This document shows positions 7,603 to 16,028 of a stretch of DNA of 64,000 nucleotides, in pieces. The translations under genes were made by a program, and so were the position numbers. The notes beneath the pieces were generated by a model. It had not been told where the DNA came from, did not search any database, and was given only the letters and a program-made list of their open reading frames with translations. Origin of the DNA: Streptacidiphilus sp. P02-A3a (lineage in GTDB: Bacteria > Actinomycetota > Actinomycetes > Streptomycetales > Streptomycetaceae); assembly GCF_014084105.1 (NCBI RefSeq), contig NZ_CP048289.1, positions 3,357,922-3,421,921 on the forward strand, in the 5' to 3' direction. Positions within the stretch are counted from its first letter, which is position 1. Each line of letters starts with the position of its first letter.

Positions 7603-8207
7603 CGCTCCGCGCCCGGGGCCGTCGCCGCGTCCAGCAGCAGGGCGGCGCAGTCCCGGGCCGAGGCGGCGGCGGTGAGGTCGCGGTCCAGCCGGGCGGCGAT
7701 GGCCGCGCCGTCGTAGAGCAGCATCAGCCCCCGGCTCAACTGCCCGGGGTCGGCGGCGCCCGCCGCCGTGCCGAGGTCCACGAACGCCTCCCGCATCCAG
7801 GCCCGGTGCTCGTCGGTGACCTCGGCGATCCGGCTGCCGGGGCGGGCCTCGGCGTTGGCGTTGACGAAGGCGCAGCCGTGGTAGTCCGGCCGGGCGATGG
7901 ACTCGCCGAGCGCGTCGAAGATGCCCAGGATCTGCGCGCGCGGGGTCTCGTGGCTGGCGATGACCTCGGTGACCTGGCGGCGGCGGGCGTCCTGGCGGCC
8001 CGCCAGGTAGGCGCGGATCAGCTCCTCCTTGCTGCCGAAGGCGCTGTAGAGGGTCGCCTTGGCGACCCCGGCGCGTTCGATCACCCGGTCGATGCCGACG
8101 GTGTTCACGCCCTCCTTGTAGAAGAGCTCGTTGGCGGCGGCCAGCAGCCGGGCCCGGGCGGTGGGCCGATCCGGCGCGGGCTTTCCCGGGGTCGCCATGG
8201 TGTCCAT
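7599..8207 (-). CDS. TetR-family transcriptional regulator
   Basis: 202-residue TetR protein. The DNA-binding domain is RARLLAAANELFYKEGVNTVGIDRVIERAGVAKATLYSAFGSKEELIRAYL (about residues 17-67). The C-terminal half carries GCAFVNANAEA, as in regulators of small-molecule efflux genes. It is divergent from an MFS exporter with two direct operator-like repeats between them, so it most likely represses the exporter and itself. ATG at 8207; 8198 is an in-frame alternative. Confidence 0.9.
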   Translation of the reverse strand: MDTMATPGKPAPDRPTARARLLAAANELFYKEGVNTVGIDRVIERAGVAKATLYSAFGSKEELIRAYLAGRQDARRRQVTEVIASHETPRAQILGIFDALGESIARPDYHGCAFVNANAEARPGSRIAEVTDEHRAWMREAFVDLGTAAGAADPGQLSRGLMLLYDGAAIAARLDRDLTAAASARDCAALLLDAATAPGAER

Positions 8208-8218
8208 GAGTTGACGCT

Positions 8219-8264
8219 ACCAGACAGGTCGGTCTAGTGTCAGGCGTACCAGACAGACCGGTCT
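8219..8264. promoter_or_regulatory. Two TetR operator repeats between tetR and MFS gene
   Basis: Direct repeats accagacaggtcggtct (8219-8235) and accagacagaccggtct (8248-8264), 29 bases apart. Each contains an AGAC...GGTCT dyad, and the second has a perfect 10-base palindrome agaccggtct. They overlap the expected divergent promoters. Confidence 0.7.
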
Positions 8265-8314
8265 CCCTGGATTCGGCCCGTGCCCGCGCACCAGCTCGGT
8301 GAAAGAAGCTCCCG

Positions 8315-9613
8315 ATGTCCTCCGTGTCGCCCCCTTCCGCAGCCGGCCCGTCCGTAGGGCGATCCTGGAGACTGCCCTCCGGCGCGGCTTTCTACCTCCA
8401 GGCCTCGATCGTCGTCGCCTTCCTTGCCGCCTCCAGTGCGCCGACCCCGCTCTACGCCGTCTACCAGCGGGAATGGGGCTTCTCGCCGATCACCACCACG
8501 GTCGTCTTCGGCATCTACGCACTGGTCGTGCTCGCCGGGCTGCTCACCGTCGGATCGCTCTCCGACCACGTCGGGCGGCGGCCGGTGCTGTTCACCGCGA
8601 TCGCGCTGCAGGCCGCCGCGATGGTGGTGCTGACCGAGGCCTCCGGGGTCGGCGACCTGATCGCCGCGCGGGTGGTCCAGGGCGTGGCGACCGGCGCGGC
8701 GCTGGGCGCGGTCGGCGCCGGGATGCTCGACCTGGACAAGGCCAAGGGCACCATCGCCAACGCGGTCGCGCCGATGACCGGCACCGCCACCGGGGCCCTG
8801 GTCTCCGGGCTGCTGGTGCAGTACCTGCCCGATCCCACCCGCCTGGTCTACCTGGTCATCCTCGCGATATTCCTGCTCCAGGGCGTCGGCGTGCTGCTGA
8901 TGCGGGAGACCTCGGCGCCCGCGCCCGGCGCGCTCGCCTCGCTCCGCCCCCGGCTGGGCGTGCCCCGGGCGGCCCGCGGACCGCTGCTGGTGGCGGTGCC
9001 GGTACTGATCGCGGTCTGGGCGCTGGCCGGACTCTACGGCTCGGTCGTCCCGGCGGTGGTCAGCGACCTGGTCGGCTCCAGCTCACCGGTGCTCGGCGGG
9101 CTGGCGATGTTCGCGCTGGCCGGAAGCGGGGTGCTGGCGGTGCTGCCGCTGCGCGAGGCCGCGCCGCGACGGGTGATGCTGTTCGGCATCGCGGCCACCA
9201 TCGTCGGGGTCGCGATCATCCTGCTGGCGGTCGACCAGCGGTCGGTGGCCTGGTTCTTCATCGGCACGGTCAGTGCCGGGGCGGGCTTCGGCGGCGGCTT
9301 CCAGGGCGGGATCCGCACGGTCGTCCCGCTGGCCGCGCCGCACGAGCGCTCCGGGCTGCTGTCGACCGTGTTCGTGGTCTGCTACCTGGCCATGGGCCTG
9401 CCCGCGGTGATCGGCGGCTACCTGGTGGTCCACAGCGGCGGACTGCTGGCCACCACCCGGGAGTACGGCATCGCGGTGATCGTGCTGGCGGTGCTCGCGC
9501 TGCTGGGGCTCGCGGTGCGCCGGGACCGCGCGCCGCGGCCCTCGGTGGTGGTCGCCGCCGGCGGCCAGGCACCGGCGGTGGCGCCGGAGCGGCGCGCACG
9601 GGTGGAGGGCTGA
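8315..9613 (+). CDS. MFS transporter (drug-efflux type)
   Basis: 432-residue major facilitator with about 12 hydrophobic helices. Seen: first helix FYLQASIVVAFLAASSAPTPLYAVYQREWG, the motif A loop GSLSDHVGRRPVLF between helices 2 and 3, and VVQGVATGAALGAVGAGML in helix 4/5. Proton-driven export of a small molecule is the usual role. It is controlled, by inference, by the divergent TetR protein. ATG at 8315. The C-terminal ~35 residues are a charged cytoplasmic tail. Confidence 0.9.
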   Translation: MSSVSPPSAAGPSVGRSWRLPSGAAFYLQASIVVAFLAASSAPTPLYAVYQREWGFSPITTTVVFGIYALVVLAGLLTVGSLSDHVGRRPVLFTAIALQAAAMVVLTEASGVGDLIAARVVQGVATGAALGAVGAGMLDLDKAKGTIANAVAPMTGTATGALVSGLLVQYLPDPTRLVYLVILAIFLLQGVGVLLMRETSAPAPGALASLRPRLGVPRAARGPLLVAVPVLIAVWALAGLYGSVVPAVVSDLVGSSSPVLGGLAMFALAGSGVLAVLPLREAAPRRVMLFGIAATIVGVAIILLAVDQRSVAWFFIGTVSAGAGFGGGFQGGIRTVVPLAAPHERSGLLSTVFVVCYLAMGLPAVIGGYLVVHSGGLLATTREYGIAVIVLAVLALLGLAVRRDRAPRPSVVVAAGGQAPAVAPERRARVEG

Positions 9614-9674
9614 GCGGGCCCGGGCCCGCCGGAGCGCCCGCGACTGTACCGCGAACGGCGTATGCAGTAGTTTG

Positions 9675-9715
9675 GGCCGAGCGGACTGCGAACAAGGATC
9701 GCAGTCCGCTCGGCC
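9675..9715. terminator. Perfect 17-bp hairpin
   Basis: Arms ggccgagcggactgcga / tcgcagtccgctcggcc around a 7-base loop, 61 bases after the MFS stop and 36 bases before the PEBP start codon. Probably the MFS terminator. Because it lies so close to the next gene it could also act as a 5' leader structure. Confidence 0.65.
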
Positions 9716-9751
9716 GCCGACCGTCGGCCGCCCGCCGACCGAAGGACAGCC

Positions 9752-10324
9752 GTGGCGATTCTGGGAACCCTGCTGAAGAACAAGCGGGCCGGTGAGGCCC
9801 GGCTGGCCTGGAACCTGCCGTCGCTGGCCGGTCCCGGGACGATCGCCCTGACCAGTACCGACTTCGCCGACGGGGAGTTCCTGGCCCCGGCCCACGCGGG
9901 CCGCCGGGCCGGTGGCGGCAACAGCTCGCCCGCGCTGGCCTGGACCGGCGTGCCCGACGGCACCGCGCAGCTGCTGCTGGTCGTCCAGGACGTCGACTCG
10001 CCCACGGGTACTCCGTTCGTGCACTGTGTGGCGCTGCTCGAACCCGGGCTGACCGCACTGCCCACCGGGGCGCTGGACGCGGACCGTCCGGCCGCCGGGG
10101 TGCGGCTGCTGCGCTCCGGCATGGGACGCGGCTACCTCGGTCCCGAGCCGATCAAGGGACACGGTCAACACCGGTACGTCTTCCAGCTGTTCGCGCTGGC
10201 CGCCGCCGTCGCCGAGACGGTCGGCGGCGCGGCGCCGGAGGCGGCCAGGCCGAAGGCAGTGCTCGGCGCGATCCAAGGTCCCAGCCTGGCCCGGGGCCGC
10301 CTCGACGGCCTGTACCAGCGCTGA
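9752..10324 (+). CDS. YbhB/YbcL-type PEBP family protein
   Basis: 190-residue phosphatidylethanolamine-binding-protein homologue (bacterial Raf-kinase-inhibitor-like family). Seen: FLAPAHAGRRAGGGNSSPALAWTGVPDGTAQLLLVVQDVDSPTGTPFVHCVALL, which is the ligand-site block with D-x-D, followed by GYLGPEPIKGHGQHRYVFQLFAL, the G-P-x-P...G-x-H-R-Y signature. Cellular role in actinobacteria is unclear. GTG at 9752 follows GAAGGA. The N-terminal ~25 residues (LLKNKRAGEARLAW) are typical of the longer actinobacterial form. Confidence 0.9.
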   Translation: MAILGTLLKNKRAGEARLAWNLPSLAGPGTIALTSTDFADGEFLAPAHAGRRAGGGNSSPALAWTGVPDGTAQLLLVVQDVDSPTGTPFVHCVALLEPGLTALPTGALDADRPAAGVRLLRSGMGRGYLGPEPIKGHGQHRYVFQLFALAAAVAETVGGAAPEAARPKAVLGAIQGPSLARGRLDGLYQR

Positions 10325-10446
10325 ATCCCCGCGCCGCCGAGGGGGAGGGGTCGGTGCTGATCCCGCCGCCGTGGCCTTAGGCTGCTGCGGGAAGGGGGAG
10401 AGGCGGCGCAGCGAGGATCCGGACATGCGCCTGCCGGACAACCGCG

Positions 10447-11427
10447 GTGGAGGAAGGAACGCTGGTCCAGGGCCGCTACCGGCTCCTCGGGCTGCTCGGC
10501 CGGGGCGGTATGGGCGAGGTCTGGCGCGCCGAGGACGAGGCACTGGGCCGCCACGTCGCGGTGAAGTGCCTGCGGACCGGGGCGGTGCCGCACGACCCGG
10601 GCCAGGCACGGCTGCAACTGGAGCGCTTCCGGCGGGAGGCCAGGGTCGCCGCCGGGTTGCAGCACCCGGGGGTCACCGTGGTGCACGACTTCGGCGACGC
10701 CGGGGGCGCGCCGTACCTCGTCATGGAACTGCTGGACGGCCGCGACCTCGGGCAGATCCTGGACGACCTGCCCGGACGCCGGATGCCGATCGCCGAGGCG
10801 GTGCACACCGCCCGGCAGATCGCCTCCGCGCTGGCGTACACGCACACCAGGGACGTGATCCACCGCGACCTGAAACCGGCCAACCTGATCCGCACCACCG
10901 ACGGCGGCCTGAAGATCTGCGACTTCGGCATCGCCCGGCTGCGCGGCGCGGGCGGACCGACCTCGCGCTTCGGCAACGCGGGCAGCCCGGTCGGCACCCC
11001 TCGCTACATGTCGCCGGAGCAGATCAACGAGGACGACCTGGACGCCCGCAGCGACCTCTACTCCTTCGGCTGTGTGCTGTACGAACTGCTGGTCGGGGCA
11101 CCGCCGTTCACCGTCGGCGACCCACTGGTGATCATGCTCGACCACCGGGACACCCCGCCCCGGCCGCCACGCGGGCTGCGGCCCTCGATCCCCGAGGAGC
11201 TGGAGCGGATCGTACTGGCGCTGCTGGCGAAGAACCCGGAGGACCGGCCCGCCGACGCCATGGCGGTGCTGCGGGCGCTGAACGCGGTGGCCCACCCGCA
11301 GCGTCCGCGGGCGCGGCCGCTGCCGCCGTGGGCCAGGCTGATGGGGCCGGTCCCGGTCACCCTGGTCCGGGTCACCCCGGAGGCCCGGGCGGTGACCGAG
11401 CTGACCCGCCGCTGGCCGCGCGGATAG
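10447..11427 (+). CDS. Soluble Hanks-type serine/threonine protein kinase
   Basis: 326-residue eukaryotic-type kinase with little beyond the catalytic domain. Seen: P-loop LLGRGGMGEVWRAED, lysine in HVAVKCL, catalytic loop VIHRDLKPANLI, DFG in KICDFGIARL, the activation segment ending GTPRYMSPEQIN, and DLYSFGCVLYELL. After the domain (about residue 280) comes a short Pro/Arg-rich tail with no transmembrane helix, PASTA or other sensor domain, so it should be cytosolic. GTG at 10447. No dedicated substrate is linked to it here. Confidence 0.93.
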   Translation: MEEGTLVQGRYRLLGLLGRGGMGEVWRAEDEALGRHVAVKCLRTGAVPHDPGQARLQLERFRREARVAAGLQHPGVTVVHDFGDAGGAPYLVMELLDGRDLGQILDDLPGRRMPIAEAVHTARQIASALAYTHTRDVIHRDLKPANLIRTTDGGLKICDFGIARLRGAGGPTSRFGNAGSPVGTPRYMSPEQINEDDLDARSDLYSFGCVLYELLVGAPPFTVGDPLVIMLDHRDTPPRPPRGLRPSIPEELERIVLALLAKNPEDRPADAMAVLRALNAVAHPQRPRARPLPPWARLMGPVPVTLVRVTPEARAVTELTRRWPRG

Positions 11428-11452
11428 CCGGTGCGGCTGCCGTTCAGGTGAA

Positions 11453-11467
11453 CTGACGAACAGTCAG
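11453..11467. promoter_or_regulatory. Dyad operator upstream of the nitronate-monooxygenase operon
   Basis: ctgac-gaaca-gtcag, perfect 5-base arms in a 15-base element 44 bases upstream of the first gene. It resembles TGAC-n5-GTCA operators bound by TetR proteins that control acyl-CoA metabolism. The binding protein is not identified. Confidence 0.5.
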
Positions 11468-11511
11468 ATATTCTCTTCCAGTCTCGACCCGGCTGCGCCA
11501 TGCTGCCCGGC

Positions 11512-12645
11512 ATGAGGACGGAACTCAGTGACCGGCTCGGGATCGAGCACGCCATCTTCGGCTTCACCCCCTTCCCGGCGGTGGCCGCCGCGATCACCCG
11601 GGCCGGTGGACTCGGTGTGCTCGGGGCGGTGCGCTACTCCGGCGCCGAGGAGCTGGCCCGCGAACTCGACTGGATGGACGCCCAGGTCGGCGGCCTGCCC
11701 TATGGCGTGGACGTGGTGATGCCGGCCCGCAAGGTCGAGGACGTGACCGTGGCCCAGGTCGAGGCGATGATCCCGGAGGGCCACCGCGCCTTCGTCCGGG
11801 AGACCCTGGCCCGCTTCGGCGTCCCGGAACTGCCCGAGGAGCAGGCGGGCGGCTGGCGGATCACCGGCTGGATGGAGGACGTCGCCCGGTCCCATGTCGA
11901 CGTCGCGCTGGAGCATCCGATCCGGCTGCTCGCCAGCGCGCTCGGACCGCCGCCCGCCGACATCGTGGACCGGGCGCACGCCGCCGGGGTCCTGGTCGCC
12001 GCGCTGGCCGGGAGCGCCCGGCACGCCCGGCACCACGCCGAGGCCGGTCTCGACCTGGTGATCGCCCAGGGGTACGAGGCCGGGGGCCACACCGGCGAGA
12101 TCGGCACGATGGTGCTGGTCCCGGAGATCGCCGCCGCGGTCGCGCCGCTGCCGGTGCTCGCGGCGGGCGGCATCGGCACCGGCGCCCAGGCCGCCGCCGG
12201 GCTCGCGCTCGGGGCGCAGGGCGTCTGGCTCGGCTCGGTCTGGCTGACCGTCGCCGAGTCCGAGCTGGACTCGGCGGTGCTGCGGGCGAAGCTGCTGGCG
12301 GCCGGGTCCGGCGACACCGTCCGCTCGCGCGCGCTGACCGGCAAGCCCGCGCGCCAGCTGCGCACCCGCTGGACGGACGCCTGGGAGCAGCCGTCCAGTC
12401 CCGGACCGCTGCCGATGCCGCTCCAGGGCCTGCTGGTCGCCGACGCCGTCAGCCGGATCCAGGCGTACGAGGCGCCGGAGCTGATCGGTACCCCGGTCGG
12501 CCAGATCGTCGGCCAGATGACCGAGGAACGGCCGGTGGCGGCGGTGATGGACGAGCTCACCCGGGGTTTCGAACGCGCGGTGGCCCGGCTCGGCCGGATC
12601 GCCGCGAAGGCCGCCGACCGGGCGGGAACGGAGGGGACATCGTGA
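11512..12645 (+). CDS. Nitronate monooxygenase/2-nitropropane dioxygenase family protein
   Basis: 377-residue FMN TIM-barrel protein of the NMO/NPD family. Seen: start GIEHAIFGFTPFPAVAAAITRAGGLGVLGA, the central VIAQGYEAGGHTGEIGTMVLVPEI (Q-G-x-E-A-G-G-H signature), VLAAGGIGTGAQAAAGLALGAQGVWLGS, and the phosphate-binding end of the barrel. In actinobacteria such genes often sit with acyl-CoA synthetases and dehydrogenases, where the true reaction is usually unproven. ATG at 11512 (11500 in frame). The stop overlaps the next start (GTGA), so the two are translationally coupled. Confidence 0.88.
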   Translation: MRTELSDRLGIEHAIFGFTPFPAVAAAITRAGGLGVLGAVRYSGAEELARELDWMDAQVGGLPYGVDVVMPARKVEDVTVAQVEAMIPEGHRAFVRETLARFGVPELPEEQAGGWRITGWMEDVARSHVDVALEHPIRLLASALGPPPADIVDRAHAAGVLVAALAGSARHARHHAEAGLDLVIAQGYEAGGHTGEIGTMVLVPEIAAAVAPLPVLAAGGIGTGAQAAAGLALGAQGVWLGSVWLTVAESELDSAVLRAKLLAAGSGDTVRSRALTGKPARQLRTRWTDAWEQPSSPGPLPMPLQGLLVADAVSRIQAYEAPELIGTPVGQIVGQMTEERPVAAVMDELTRGFERAVARLGRIAAKAADRAGTEGTS

Positions 12646-14207
12646 CCGACCACCAACTCGACGCGTCCACACCGGGGTTCTGGGCCCGGGCAGCCGCCGA
12701 ACCGGACCGCCCGGCGCTGGTCGCCCCGGACGGCACGCCCTGGACGGCGGGCGAACTGCTGGCCGCCGCCAACCGGTTGACGCACGGGCTGCGCGCGGCC
12801 GGGCTGTCCGCCGGAGACGCCTTCGCGGTGGTGCTGCCGAACGGCCCGGAGCTGATCGCCGGCTACCTCGCCGCCGCCCAGGCCGGGTTCTACCTGGTCC
12901 CGGTCAACCACCACCTGGTCGGCCCGGAGATCGCCTGGATCGTCGCCGACAGCGGCGCCCGGGTGCTGATCGCGCACGAGCGGTACGCCGGGGCGGCCAC
13001 CGCCGCCGCCGACGAGGCGGGCCTGGCCAAGGAGCGCCGCTACGCGGTCGGCGAGGCGGCCGGGTTCCGGAGCTACCGCGACCTGCTCGCCGGGCAGCCG
13101 GACACCGCCCCGGAGCGGCGCACCGCCGGGTGGGTGATGAACTACACCTCGGGCACCACCGGCCGTCCGCGCGGCATCCGCCGCCCGCTGCCGGGCGTGC
13201 CGCCGGAGCGGACGCCGCTCGGCGGCTTCCTCGGCATCTTCGGGATCACCGCCGGGGGCGGCCACACCCACCTGGTCTGCTCGCCGCTCTACCACACCGC
13301 CGTGCTTCAGTTCGCCGCCGCGTCCCTGCACCTGGGGCACCCGGTGGTGCTGATGGACCGGTGGACGGGGGAGGGCATGCTGGAACTGATCGACCGGCAC
13401 CGGGTCACCCACACGCACATGGTGCCGACCCAGTTCCACCGGCTGCTGGCACTGCCGGAGCCGGTCCGCGCCCGCTACGACGTGTCCTCGATGCGGCACG
13501 CCATCCACGGCGCCGCGCCCTGCCCCGACCACGTCAAGCGGGCGATGATCGACTGGTGGGGCGAGTGCGTGGAGGAGTACTACGCGGCCAGTGAGGGCGG
13601 CGGCACCTTCGCCACCGCCCGGGAGTGGCTGGAGCGTCCGGGCACGGTCGGCCGGGCCTGGCCGATCAGCGAGATCGCGGTGCTGGACGACGAGGGCCGC
13701 CCCCGGCCGCCCGGTGTGCTCGGCACCGTCTACCTGCGGATGAACACCGGCGGCTTCAGCTACCACAAGGACGACGCGAAGACCCGGCAGAACCGGGTCG
13801 GCGGCTTCTTCACCGTCGGCGACCTGGGGTTGCTGGACGCGGACGGCTACCTCTACCTGCGCGACCGCAAGATCGACATGATCATCTCGGGCGGGGTGAA
13901 CATCTACCCGGCCGAGATCGAGTCGGCGCTGCTGGCGCATCCGGCGGTGGCCGACGCCGCCGCCTTCGGGATCCCGCACGACGAGTGGGGCGAGCAGGTC
14001 AAGGCCGTGGTCGAGCCGGCCGAGGGCTTCGTGCCCGGGCCCCGGCTGGCGGCCGACATCCTGGCGCACTGCGAGCGGGCCCTGGCCGGGTACAAGCGTC
14101 CGCGCTCGGTGGACTTCGTGCCGGAGCTGCCGCGCGACCCCAACGGCAAGCTGTACAAGCGCCGGCTGCGCGACCCGTACTGGGCGGACCGGGACCGGCG
14201 GGTCTGA
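12642..14207 (+). CDS. Acyl-CoA synthetase (FadD-type AMP ligase)
   Basis: 521-residue ANL-superfamily ligase that would adenylate a carboxylic acid and transfer it to CoA. Seen: P-loop YTSGTTGRPRGI, YYAASEGGG in the position of the adenine-binding YGxTE motif, VGDLGLLDADGYLYLRDRKIDMIISGGVNIYPAEIE (hinge and C-terminal domain), and the catalytic Lys in PNGKLYKRRLRD. GTG at 12642 overlaps the preceding stop. Paired with the NMO-like flavoprotein it suggests a small acyl-acid catabolic operon; the substrate is unknown. Confidence 0.92.
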   Translation: MTDHQLDASTPGFWARAAAEPDRPALVAPDGTPWTAGELLAAANRLTHGLRAAGLSAGDAFAVVLPNGPELIAGYLAAAQAGFYLVPVNHHLVGPEIAWIVADSGARVLIAHERYAGAATAAADEAGLAKERRYAVGEAAGFRSYRDLLAGQPDTAPERRTAGWVMNYTSGTTGRPRGIRRPLPGVPPERTPLGGFLGIFGITAGGGHTHLVCSPLYHTAVLQFAAASLHLGHPVVLMDRWTGEGMLELIDRHRVTHTHMVPTQFHRLLALPEPVRARYDVSSMRHAIHGAAPCPDHVKRAMIDWWGECVEEYYAASEGGGTFATAREWLERPGTVGRAWPISEIAVLDDEGRPRPPGVLGTVYLRMNTGGFSYHKDDAKTRQNRVGGFFTVGDLGLLDADGYLYLRDRKIDMIISGGVNIYPAEIESALLAHPAVADAAAFGIPHDEWGEQVKAVVEPAEGFVPGPRLAADILAHCERALAGYKRPRSVDFVPELPRDPNGKLYKRRLRDPYWADRDRRV

Positions 14208-14222
14208 GCCCCGGAACCGGCA

Positions 14223-14254
14223 GCGGCCCCGTCCCTGGGGGAGGGCGGGGCCGC
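14223..14254. terminator. GC hairpin between convergent genes
   Basis: Arms gcggccccgtccc / agggcggggccgc (one bulge/mismatch) just after the acyl-CoA synthetase stop and before the leftward chitosanase stop, so it can serve both. Confidence 0.7.
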
Positions 14255-14283
14255 GCACCCGATCAGGTCCGGCTACACCGGGC

Positions 14284-15162
14284 TCACACCGGGCTGCTGG
14301 AGGTGTACGCCGGGATGGTGTAGTCGAAGTCCGCCCCGACGTGCAGCGGGGTGGGCAGCGACCACTCGTTGGCGGAGGCCATCGCCTGCAACGCCTGCAC
14401 CCGGTCCACCGACTCCGGCCAGTCCGACTTGCGGCCGGGGGTCTTCGGGTTCTTCAGGTGCGCGGTGCGGACCACGTTGAACTGGGCGATCCAGGTGTGC
14501 TCGTTGATCCCGGTGGCGGGGGTGCCGCCCTCGTCCGTGGTGGTCTCGGCGACCAGCACCAGCAGCCCGTCCGGGCTGTCGGGCGCGCCGTCGGGGCCCA
14601 TCTCCACGGCGGTGTCGAAGAAGTTCGCCACCCCGAGGGGCGTGGTGATGCCCACCTTCTCCGCCTCGGCGAGCGCCGGGGCCAGGTAGTAGGTGTGCGC
14701 CTGCTCGAACTGGGCCTGGATGAACTTCGGGTCCTTGGCGGCCTGCTGCCAGGCGGCGACGAAGCCGCTGAGCCCGGTGTGCGCGTCGCTGCCCGCGTCG
14801 GCGAGCTTCTTCAGCGCGGGCAGGTAGGTCTTCAGCGGGTTGCTCGGCTGCACCGAGTCGTAGTACGTGACCAGGTTGACGTCGTCGCTGGTCTGGGTGC
14901 AGAAGCCGATGTACCCGGCGGTGTAGCCGCAGCCGTCGCCGTAGTCCTCGATGTCGGCGAACCCGCTGCTGATGTCGCCGTTCTCGAAGACGTTGGTGAT
15001 CTCGTCGACCGCGTACTGCTGGGCGTTGCTGAGCTGGATCGTCGACGCGGCGGCGTGGACGGTCGCGGGCGTCGCGGCCGAGGCGGGGGCGGTCGTGGCG
15101 ACGCCGAGCCCGGTGGCGGCGATGGCGGCGGCGGTGCAGGCGGCACGCATGCGAAGGCTCAT
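14284..15162 (-). CDS. csn: Secreted chitosanase, GH46 family
   Basis: 292-residue extracellular endo-chitosanase that hydrolyses beta-1,4 links in chitosan. A Sec signal peptide covers about residues 1-29 (AACTAAAIAATGLGVATTAPASA). The mature domain follows the Streptomyces N174 enzyme pattern: the general acid Glu in ITNVFENGD, the catalytic Asp in IEDYGDGCGYTAGYIGFC, then LVTYYDSVQPSNPLKTYLPALKKLADAG and FFDTAVEMGPDG. Length and domain order are normal. A perfect CsnR-like palindrome lies upstream, implying induction by chitosan oligomers. ATG at 15162. Confidence 0.92.
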   Translation of the reverse strand: MSLRMRAACTAAAIAATGLGVATTAPASAATPATVHAAASTIQLSNAQQYAVDEITNVFENGDISSGFADIEDYGDGCGYTAGYIGFCTQTSDDVNLVTYYDSVQPSNPLKTYLPALKKLADAGSDAHTGLSGFVAAWQQAAKDPKFIQAQFEQAHTYYLAPALAEAEKVGITTPLGVANFFDTAVEMGPDGAPDSPDGLLVLVAETTTDEGGTPATGINEHTWIAQFNVVRTAHLKNPKTPGRKSDWPESVDRVQALQAMASANEWSLPTPLHVGADFDYTIPAYTSSSPV

Positions 15163-15199
15163 GTGGGGCCTTTCACTGAGGGATGGGGGTTGGGGGGTT

Positions 15200-15224
15200 C
15201 TCGTTAGGAAAGCTTCCTAACGAG
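15200..15224. promoter_or_regulatory. CsnR-box-like palindrome upstream of chitosanase
   Basis: Perfect 11-base arms ctcgttaggaa / ttcctaacgag around agc, 38 bases upstream of the chitosanase start. The core AGGAAAGCTTCCT closely resembles the csnR0 box (AGAAAGCTTTCT) bound by the ROK-family repressor CsnR. No csnR gene is in the window. Confidence 0.75.
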
Positions 15225-15405
15225 ACGTGCCTTAGCTTCGACGTCTGTGGATTCCGTGTCAAGAACCTGGGAGTGACCGGAATTTGACAGGGCGTCATCA
15301 AGGCAGGTGTCGGCGCGCCGCCGTTGCGGGAAATCGGCCGAGTGGGGGAGGGTGGAGCCGAACTTGACGGAACCCGTGCCAGAAGGACGAAGGGTGGGCC
15401 CGGAC

Positions 15406-15972
15406 ATGCCAGCGAAGATCCTGATCATCGCCGGTGACGCGGCGGAGTCACTGGAAGTTCTCTATCCCTACCAGCGGCTGCTGGAGGAGGGCTACGAAGT
15501 CCACCTCGCGGCGCCGGAGCGAAGGAAACTGCAGTTCGTGGTGCATGACTTCGTCGAGGGCTTCGACACGTACACCGAGAAGCCCGGCTACACCTGGCCC
15601 GCCGACCTGGCCTTCGCCGAGGTCGACCCGGAGCAGTACGTCGCGCTGGTGATCCCCGGCGGGCGGGCGCCCGAGTACCTGCGCAACAACCCCGAGGTGC
15701 AGCGGATCGTGCGGCACTTCTTCGCCGGGGACAAGCCGGTGGCGCAGATCTGCCACGGCCCGCTGATCACCGCCGCCACCGGCAGCCTGGCCGGCCGCCG
15801 CAGCGCCGCGTACCCGGCGCTTCAGCCGGACGTGACGGTGGCCGGGGGCGAGTTCGTGGACAGCGAGGCCGTGGTCGACGGCGTCCTGGTCTCCGCCCGG
15901 GCCTGGCCCGACCACCCCGCCTGGATGCGCGCCTTCATCGACCTCCTCCGCGCCAAGGCCCCCCTGGCCTAG
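15406..15972 (+). CDS. DJ-1/PfpI family protein
   Basis: 188-residue protein of the DJ-1/PfpI (class I glutamine amidotransferase-like) superfamily. Seen: ILIIAGDAAESLEVLYPYQRLLEEGYEVHLAAP, ALVIPGGRAPEYLRNNPEVQRIVRHFF, and the nucleophile elbow VAQICHGPLITAATG with the conserved Cys. Members act as glyoxalases, deglycases, chaperones or peptidases, so the activity is not decided. ATG at 15406; a longer in-frame start exists at 15307 but adds a non-conserved tail. Followed by a terminator hairpin. Confidence 0.9.
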   Translation: MPAKILIIAGDAAESLEVLYPYQRLLEEGYEVHLAAPERRKLQFVVHDFVEGFDTYTEKPGYTWPADLAFAEVDPEQYVALVIPGGRAPEYLRNNPEVQRIVRHFFAGDKPVAQICHGPLITAATGSLAGRRSAAYPALQPDVTVAGGEFVDSEAVVDGVLVSARAWPDHPAWMRAFIDLLRAKAPLA

Positions 15973-15980
15973 TCGACTTC

Positions 15981-16007
15981 GGGCGCGGGGTGCCCCGCCC
16001 CGCGCCC
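15981..16007. terminator. GC hairpin after the DJ-1 gene
   Basis: Perfect 10-bp stem gggcgcgggg / ccccgcgccc with a 7-base loop, 8 bases after the stop codon and 22 bases from the convergent VapC stop. Confidence 0.75.
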
Positions 16008-16028
16008 TCGGTGCTCGTCCCGGCCGGC

